Positions 58,685 through 64,000 of a stretch of DNA of 64,000 nt are shown here, in pieces. The DNA comes from Chryseobacterium gleum (GTDB lineage Bacteria; Bacteroidota; Bacteroidia; Flavobacteriales_D; Crocinitomicaceae), in the NCBI GenBank assembly GCA_945897805.1, contig CAMDFX010000015.1, positions 23,537 through 87,536 on the forward strand, read 5' to 3'. A model generated the notes under the pieces. The model was given only the letters and a program-made list of their open reading frames with translations. It did no database searches and was not told the DNA's origin. How positions within the stretch are numbered: position 1 is the stretch's first letter; the number at the start of each line of letters is the position of its first letter. The position numbers and the translations under genes are program-made.

Positions 58685-59725
58685 TTAATCTTTTGTAAGT
58701 GCTTTTAATTTTTGATCCAATTCATTCAACTTTGTCAAAATGAAAGGCAATTTTCTAAATCCAAAATAGGATTTCTTGAAATCTTCTAAAGGAATTCCCG
58801 GTGAACCCATCAAAACGCTTGCTTTTTTAACGCTACTTGGTATTCCTGATTGAGCAACAATTTGGGTTCCATCTGCAATGTGTAAATGTCCAGAAATTCC
58901 TGCTTGTCCTCCAATTTGTACATTTTCTCCAATTTTAGCAGAACCAGCAACTCCAACTTGTGCAGCCAAAGCTGTATTTTTTCCAATTTCGACATTGTGC
59001 GCAATTTGCACTAAATTGTCAATTTTAACGCCTCTTCTCAAAATTGTAGATCCCAAAGTTGCTCTATCGATTGTTGTATTAGAACCGATTTCAACAAAAT
59101 CTTCCAAAATGACATTTCCAATTTGAGGAACTTTCTGGTAAGCTCCATTTTCATCAGGCGCAAAACCAAAACCATCCGCACCAACAACGGCGCCAGCATG
59201 AATAATACAATTTTGACCAATTACACATTGGTGATACACTTTCGCTCCTGGAAACAAGATAGTATTATCCCCAATTATTGTATTGTCACCAACATACACA
59301 TTCGGATAAATCTTCACATTATTGCCAATCACCACGTTTTCGCCAAGGTAAGCAAATGCTCCGAGGTAAATATTTTCGCCCAATTTAGCAGTGTCAGAAA
59401 CGTGAGAAGGTTGCTCAATTTTTGCAGGCTTTTGTCTCATCGAATCATAAAATTCCAACAATTTTGCAAAGCATGAATACGCATCATCAACTTTAATCAA
59501 CGTTAAAGTATCTGGAAGCGGTTTGTTTGGGGTAAATGATTTATTGACAATGCAAATACTTGCACCTGTTTTGTAGATATATTCTTCATATTTAGGATTC
59601 GAAAGAAAAGACAAAGTACCCAAAGTACCTTCTTCTATTTTCGAAAGATTATTCACTTTTACATCGGCATTGCCTTCAATATCTCCCGATAATATTCCAG
59701 CGATTTGTTCTGCAGAAAATTCCAT
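58685..59725 (-). CDS. lpxD: UDP-3-O-(3-hydroxyacyl)glucosamine N-acyltransferase
   Basis: 346 residues. N-terminal uridine-binding domain ([40 protein letters not shown], residues 1-100) followed by about ten hexapeptide repeat coils ([20 protein letters not shown]) carrying the catalytic His in [19 protein letters not shown]. The C-terminal helix ([20 protein letters not shown]) closes it. It adds the second acyl chain in lipid A assembly, the third step. It is first in the operon; lpxC-fabZ starts 9 bases after it. Confidence 0.97.
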   Translation of the reverse strand: MEFSAEQIAGILSGDIEGNADVKVNNLSKIEEGTLGTLSFLSNPKYEEYIYKTGASICIVNKSFTPNKPLPDTLTLIKVDDAYSCFAKLLEFYDSMRQKPAKIEQPSHVSDTAKLGENIYLGAFAYLGENVVIGNNVKIYPNVYVGDNTIIGDNTILFPGAKVYHQCVIGQNCIIHAGAVVGADGFGFAPDENGAYQKVPQIGNVILEDFVEIGSNTTIDRATLGSTILRRGVKIDNLVQIAHNVEIGKNTALAAQVGVAGSAKIGENVQIGGQAGISGHLHIADGTQIVAQSGIPSSVKKASVLMGSPGIPLEDFKKSYFGFRKLPFILTKLNELDQKLKALTKD

Positions 59726-59799
59726 TGTTCAAAATTAAAAAAAGAACTGAACGTAGATTATTGTTATGTTATGTTTTATTAACAAAATTCAGCTAATTT

Positions 59800-60486
59800 C
59801 TATTGACAATCAGTTTCAAAGGGTAAATCAAAATGATCAATACTTATTTTATTTTTATACCAAACAGCGGAAGCACCAATTTTCCTGCCTTTTTTATCCT
59901 TAAAAAATAGATATTGAAGAGCTTTAGGTTTTATATTGAAATCAGATTTTTCAAAATCGATTAGTCCTTGTTTTTTCAAACTTTTTAATATTTTTCTATT
60001 TTCAATCATTCCAAAAGCTTGTTGTTGGCATGTTACCAATTTGGTTGTATCGGCAAAAACCAATTCATCATCTTTCGGAAAGTGAATTAATTTCCCTGTA
60101 CCTTTGATTGAATTTTTGACACTATTTACAGCTACGTTTGCCAAACGAACTTCCGAAATAAAACTTTCATTTGGGAGCGTAAAGAATAATTTAAGCTTGT
60201 CTTTTGAAACCAAGTAAATCTTAAATTGTCCGTCTTTTTTGCTTTTGGAAAAATCCACATCGCCATCATTCAATAAAGCGACAATTTCTTTTTGATTTAT
60301 CCCTTTTTTCTTTAGTTGCAATTCCACATCTGATTGCACAACAATTACTCTGTCTAAAATCGAATTTTTGACTCTATTATCAGGCAACCAGCTACAACCT
60401 CTATTTTGGAAAAAGAAAAAAACAAAAACCATTCCGATACCAAAGCCGATGGCGTAAATTTTTAACCTATCAAAAAATGTTTTCAT
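59800..60486 (-). CDS. Membrane-anchored protein, possibly DUF4258 type
   Basis: 228 residues with one N-terminal membrane helix (IYAIGFGIGMVFVFFFFQNR) and Cys-containing RGCSWLPDNRVKNSILDRVI. A first domain (ELQLKKKGINQKEIVALLND, about residues 50-110) and a second, IKPKALQYLFFKDKKGRKIG, are similar in type to DUF4258 proteins of Flavobacteriia, which I recognise only with limited confidence. No enzymatic motif is visible. Its orientation suggests a periplasmic body. It lies 75 bases before lpxD's promoter side on the same strand and is separated from thioredoxin by a terminator. Confidence 0.6.
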   Translation of the reverse strand: MKTFFDRLKIYAIGFGIGMVFVFFFFQNRGCSWLPDNRVKNSILDRVIVVQSDVELQLKKKGINQKEIVALLNDGDVDFSKSKKDGQFKIYLVSKDKLKLFFTLPNESFISEVRLANVAVNSVKNSIKGTGKLIHFPKDDELVFADTTKLVTCQQQAFGMIENRKILKSLKKQGLIDFEKSDFNIKPKALQYLFFKDKKGRKIGASAVWYKNKISIDHFDLPFETDCQ

Positions 60487-60560
60487 TTTCTTTATTTTTT
60501 AGGCAAAGATAAGCTTAATTCAATGAAAATTCAGCATGTAAAACTGTTATTTTTGGGCAT

Positions 60561-60592
60561 AAAAAAACGGCTCTGTTTCCAAAGCCGTTCTA
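60561..60592 (-). terminator. Rho-independent terminator after thioredoxin
   Basis: On the minus strand GAACGGCTTTG pairs with the AGAGCCGTT arm around GAAA, followed by seven T residues; 17 bases after the trxA stop. Confidence 0.87.
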
Positions 60593-60608
60593 AATATTTA
60601 CGAAAAAA

Positions 60609-60926
60609 TTAAATCAATGCATCCAATTTTGCTGTCAATTGTGCTTTTGGTACTGCACCAACTGATTTATCAACCACTTCACCTCCTTTTACAAAGATAA
60701 TTGTTGGAATATTTCTAACTCCAAATTGAGCCGAAACGCCCGGATTTTGGTCCACATTTACTTTTCCAATAATTGCTTTTCCATCATATTCAGTTGCCAT
60801 TTCTTCTATAACTGGTCCAATCATGCGACATGGTCCGCACCATTCTGCCCAAAAATCTACTACTACTGGTTTGTCTGCTTTTAATACAAGCTCCTCAAAG
60901 TTTGCATCTGTAATCTCTATTGCCAT
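60609..60926 (-). CDS. trxA: Thioredoxin
   Basis: 105 residues, the normal length. The redox centre is VVDFWAEWCGPCRMIGPVIE with Cys-Gly-Pro-Cys; the cis-Pro loop is RNIPTIIFVKGGEVVDKSVG. No signal peptide, so it is the cytoplasmic disulfide reductant for ribonucleotide reductase and others. Confidence 0.98.
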   Translation of the reverse strand: MAIEITDANFEELVLKADKPVVVDFWAEWCGPCRMIGPVIEEMATEYDGKAIIGKVNVDQNPGVSAQFGVRNIPTIIFVKGGEVVDKSVGAVPKAQLTAKLDALI

Positions 60927-61048
60927 AATTTGTGTTTTTTTTAATATCCAATTTTTTAAAGGATAAAATTAATGAATCAATTCAGAATTGCAAATTCTTT
61001 GCCATACCTTTTTTTATGACACAATGTCATTACTATTGGTCATTCAAA

Positions 61049-61669
61049 CTACATAGCAATAAAAACCCAACTGTCTGCACACAAAACTTCATGGGTTTTT
61101 AAAACAACATAAAATTCTTTCTTATCTGAATAATCAAATAAAAACATATCACCAATATTCCTGTAAGACAATTCTTTGAAAAATAATTCTCCCATTTTAT
61201 CTTTACGAAACCATCCAGAATCTTGTGCATTTAAACTGCTATCCAAAGAGAATTGCTTTACCAAACTTTTAAATGGAAAACCAGAGTTATGTTGTTTCAA
61301 TAATAGTATTCTCAAAGAATCAATTTTATTTTTAGACATTTTATGACCGTCAAAAAGAATATATTGACACCTAGTTAAAGGCTCTTCTTCGTTTGCGAGA
61401 ATTTTATATGTTGCTCTTTTGTCGTAAAAAATATCCCCGACTCGAAAAGTAGCTTTTATTTCTTTGTATTCAATAGAATCAATGATTCGAGTAAAATTTC
61501 CCATTCTAGCTGAGGTAGGTCCATTTTTTTTTATAAAGGCTTCAGCTTGTGCAATGGTATTTATTTTTTTCAAAGCTTCCCTTTTTTTTCCACCTTGTGA
61601 AAAAGCGCAAAGTTCGTTAATCAGTATAAAAAAAACAAGTATATAACGAATGTTAATCTGTAATAGCAT
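61049..61669 (-). CDS. Exported PPIC-like (parvulin-related) protein, probably inactive or divergent
   Basis: 206 residues with signal peptide MLLQINIRYILVFFILINEL then CAFSQGG. Residues 115-195 follow the parvulin fold outline: CQYILFDGHKMSKNKIDSLR, FPFKSLVKQFSLDSSLNAQD, SGWFRKDKMGELFFKELSYR, IGDMFLFDYSDKKEFYVVLK. This aligns with PPIC rotamase segments (FALAKEYSEDP..., GWFxxGxM, GDIxxPVxTxxGYHIIKL). The usual catalytic His in the first strand (HIL) is replaced by QYI, so isomerase activity is doubtful. It may be a periplasmic chaperone or a lipoprotein-like relative; the Cys after ILINEL could form a lipobox (NELC), which would make it a lipoprotein. It lies alone. Confidence 0.65.
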   Translation of the reverse strand: MLLQINIRYILVFFILINELCAFSQGGKKREALKKINTIAQAEAFIKKNGPTSARMGNFTRIIDSIEYKEIKATFRVGDIFYDKRATYKILANEEEPLTRCQYILFDGHKMSKNKIDSLRILLLKQHNSGFPFKSLVKQFSLDSSLNAQDSGWFRKDKMGELFFKELSYRNIGDMFLFDYSDKKEFYVVLKTHEVLCADSWVFIAM

Positions 61670-61740
61670 AAAACTTAATACTCTTTAAAATCGGCGCAAA
61701 ATTAAATAATTAATTCAATTAAATAGTTGATTACATAAAA

Positions 61741-63990
61741 CTATTTGAAATTTAATTCCACCTCATCCACAAACGTCCAAGGATGAAAGCCTTCACCTGG
61801 AAGACCTGATAAAATTTGATTTTTGGCTATAATTACAATTTTGACAAACCTTCCCGTTTTCTTGACTTCTTGATGAAAATTTTCTACTGGAATTTCTTTT
61901 AGTAAAGCATTCCATTTTTTTTGGTCTTTGGAAACAAATAATTGAATAGATTCAGGAAGATAAATCCAAGATCCTTTTGCATCTAGAAATCCCAAGTCAA
62001 AGCTTTCGATTTGAGCATTTTTTTTCAAATCTACGATCCAAGAAATGGTATCAATATCAAATCCTAGCCATTCATTGCCTTTCCAAGGTCGGTGTCCTCT
62101 GACTCCATCCACCAATGAAAGCGCGCCAAGATTGCTGTATTTTGAATTTGGCTGAGTCAATAATTTAATTGGTAAACCAACGGCGGAATGAATTTTTAAA
62201 TCAAAAGGTGTATACTCAAATTCATACGTTTCAGCTGGTGAGATTTCAAAATGTATGTTCTGTACTGACGAATTTCTATCAAAAAACAAAGTGTCGCTTT
62301 TGCCCACAATTTGATCTTTTTCCGACGCCAAACCATTGATATTCTGTAAGACATTGAATTTATCATTTCCAACGGATCCTTTAAAATGCACTTTTAAACC
62401 TTTTTCTGAAGAGGAAATTTCCATCGTTGGATAAAACATAGCCTTCGAAAAAACAACTCCATGCCTTTTTAAATAACCAATTTGATAATCGATGAGCGTT
62501 TTTTCAAAGACTTCAAAAGTTGGTTTTTCTTTGCACCAAAGCACTTGCGCCATGGCCAAAGCACGCGGATACATCATGTATTCAACCGCCTCAATCTCTG
62601 AAATATATTCGGTCCATAAATTCGCTTGTCCTCCCAAAATGTAACTTCTTTCTTCGTTTGAAAGCGAAGCTGAAATTGGATTAAATTGATACACTTTTTC
62701 TAAAGGTAGATACCCTCCTATCGCAACAGGTTCAGCTGGATGACTACTTTGATAATAATCAAAATAACAAAATTCCGTAGGAGTCATCACCACATCATGC
62801 TTCAATTTTGCAGCCTCAATTCCACCGGCCTCTCCCCTCCAGGACATGACTGCGGCATTTGTAGAAAGTCCTCCTTCTAAAATTTCATCCCAACCAATCA
62901 TTTTTCTTCCTTTAGAAGTTAAAAAGTTATCTATTTGTTGAATGAAAAAACTTTGCAAATGGTGTTCATCTTTCAGTTGGTTCTCACTGATGTTTTTTTG
63001 GCAATTCGGACAAATTTTCCAATTGGTTTTGGGCGCTTCATCTCCTCCAATGTGAATGTATTCAGAAGGAAATAAAGTCAAAATTTCTTCCAAAATATCT
63101 TTTAAAAAATCTATCGTCTCAGATTTTGAGCAGAAAATCTCATCAAAAACACCCCATTCTGAAGCAACAGGCATCCGTTTTCCTGTGCAGGAATATTCAG
63201 GATATGCAGCCAATGCAGCCCTAGCGTGACCTGGCATTTCTATTTCTGGAACAACAGTAATAAATCGATCTTGCGCATATTGAACAATTTCTTTAATTTC
63301 TTCTTGCGTGTAAAAGCCACCAACTTTCTTTTTTTCAAATTTGTGCGGAAAATCGTTGTAATGTCCAATCAATGTGCTGTCTCGAAAAGCACCAATTTCT
63401 GTCAATTTTGGGTATTTTTTGATTTCAATTCTCCATCCTTGATCGTCGGTCAAATGCCAATGTAAAACATTAAATTTATACAATGACATTAAATCAATGT
63501 ACCTTTTCACCTCATCAACACCAAAAAAATGACGGCTAACATCAAGGTGTAAACCACGCCATTGAAAATTTGGAAAATCCTGAATAAAAGCCTTTTGAAT
63601 AAAAAAATGATCTTCCTCAAATTGAAATAATTGCAGGAATGAATTGATAGCATAAAAACAACTAGCCTCAGAACTGTAGGTGATAGTTATTTTTTCCGCA
63701 ATATTGATCGAATAAAAATCCTTGGGTGTATTGGCTATTTTCTTAAATTCTATCAAACCTTTTAAAGAATCAGTTTGAGTTGAAATGGTAAATGAATTTT
63801 GTAACTCATCAATCAAATAATTTTTTAATTTTTCTGATAAATTAGCCGTTTTAAGAGAAATTTGTTCTGTTAAATCAATTTTTCCGTCAACAATAACATA
63901 GGTTACTGGCGTTGGAATAATGGGTGATTGGGCTTTGGCTAATTGAATTAGAACAATTGTATAAATGGATATAAGTACAGAAATTTTCAT
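61741..63990 (-). CDS. Secreted beta-N-acetylhexosaminidase (GH20)
   Basis: 749 residues from the ATG at 63990 (signal MKISVLISIYTIVLIQLAKA). An N-terminal GH20b domain (25-125) is followed by the catalytic barrel: FQWRGLHLDVSRHFFGVDEV, FNVLHWHLTDDQGWRIEIKK, VVPEIEMPGHARAALAAYPE and the catalytic Asp-Glu in YIHIGGDEAPKTNWK, then MIGWDEILEGGL and the Trp-rich QANLWTEYISE. Residues 640-749 resemble an F5/8-type carbohydrate-binding domain (SLVDGVRGHRPWKGNEWLGF, WIYLPESIQLFVSKDQKKWN). It removes terminal GlcNAc or GalNAc from chitin fragments or glycoproteins. The Cys-containing pairs (CPNCQK) could bind a metal. No T9SS tail. Confidence 0.95.
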   Translation of the reverse strand: MKISVLISIYTIVLIQLAKAQSPIIPTPVTYVIVDGKIDLTEQISLKTANLSEKLKNYLIDELQNSFTISTQTDSLKGLIEFKKIANTPKDFYSINIAEKITITYSSEASCFYAINSFLQLFQFEEDHFFIQKAFIQDFPNFQWRGLHLDVSRHFFGVDEVKRYIDLMSLYKFNVLHWHLTDDQGWRIEIKKYPKLTEIGAFRDSTLIGHYNDFPHKFEKKKVGGFYTQEEIKEIVQYAQDRFITVVPEIEMPGHARAALAAYPEYSCTGKRMPVASEWGVFDEIFCSKSETIDFLKDILEEILTLFPSEYIHIGGDEAPKTNWKICPNCQKNISENQLKDEHHLQSFFIQQIDNFLTSKGRKMIGWDEILEGGLSTNAAVMSWRGEAGGIEAAKLKHDVVMTPTEFCYFDYYQSSHPAEPVAIGGYLPLEKVYQFNPISASLSNEERSYILGGQANLWTEYISEIEAVEYMMYPRALAMAQVLWCKEKPTFEVFEKTLIDYQIGYLKRHGVVFSKAMFYPTMEISSSEKGLKVHFKGSVGNDKFNVLQNINGLASEKDQIVGKSDTLFFDRNSSVQNIHFEISPAETYEFEYTPFDLKIHSAVGLPIKLLTQPNSKYSNLGALSLVDGVRGHRPWKGNEWLGFDIDTISWIVDLKKNAQIESFDLGFLDAKGSWIYLPESIQLFVSKDQKKWNALLKEIPVENFHQEVKKTGRFVKIVIIAKNQILSGLPGEGFHPWTFVDEVELNFK

Positions 63991-64000
63991 CAAATTGATT

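Overview
This window comes from an AT-rich member of the Bacteroidota, most likely a Flavobacteriales-type bacterium. The evidence is a fused LpxC-FabZ enzyme, a type IX secretion (T9SS) response regulator of the PorX type, two proteins with C-terminal T9SS type A sorting domains, Bacteroidota-specific families (DUF4159, DUF4197, DUF4295), and promoters of the TTTG-N19-21-TAnnTTTG kind. The species cannot be fixed from sequence alone. Most of the window is ordinary chromosomal housekeeping, densely packed in short operons on both strands.

Layout. 1-6.8 kb: truncated arginase-family gene, argS, an RluA-type pseudouridine synthase, DUF4159 protein, rsmE, holA and a LolA-like carrier. 6.8-7.5 kb: a decayed stretch with at least one recognisable gene relic, ending at the 3' end of tRNA-His(GUG). 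7.6-17 kb: DinB-like protein, Gfo/Idh oxidoreductase, a lipoprotein and a WcaJ-type phosphoglycosyltransferase (surface polysaccharide), FAH-family protein, an exonuclease, a 2-oxoacid dehydrogenase E2, a glycosyltransferase fused to a degenerate WcaJ-like module, and RidA. 17-27 kb: PabA/TrpG, DUF2147, a lipoprotein, superoxide dismutase, malate dehydrogenase, an ECF sigma factor with a membrane partner, a T9SS cargo protein, a C25 (gingipain-like) peptidase with T9SS tail, and AMP nucleosidase. 27-34 kb: a tetR-tolC-mfp-rnd drug-efflux operon with a perfect palindrome as probable operator. 34-43 kb: menD, a secreted protein with an apparent AUA start, TerC and three small genes, a nucleoside phosphorylase, DUF4197 lipoprotein, cinA, then rpmB-rpmG-DUF4295-ftsY. 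43-49.7 kb: HD hydrolase, porX, tsaE, alanine dehydrogenase and a Na+-type ABC exporter pair. 49.7-54 kb: an SF1 helicase, then a more variable stretch with a GH5 glycosidase, a barrel-like protein and a frameshifted DUF1016 (YhcG-type) relic. 54-64 kb: dinB, an RlmD-type rRNA methyltransferase, the lipid A cluster lpxD-lpxC/fabZ-lpxA, a small membrane protein, thioredoxin, a PPIC-like protein and a GH20 hexosaminidase.

How the parts connect. PorX, the ECF sigma/membrane pair, the type A cargo protein and the C25 peptidase point to an active T9SS and its control. WcaJ, the lipoprotein, the oxidoreductase, the GT2 fusion and the lpx cluster serve envelope glycan and lipid A synthesis. The two eroded patches (6.8-7.4 kb and 53.5-53.8 kb) and a dispersed repeat shared by 3.4-3.6 kb and 53.8 kb are the main traces of past mobile activity. 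I found no intact transposon, prophage, CRISPR array or complete new defence system. The more novel-looking items are the GT2/degenerate-PHPT fusion, the putative anti-sigma protein with a CHU_C-like exported domain, a membrane-tethered sorting-domain-like protein, the AUA start and the dispersed repeat.
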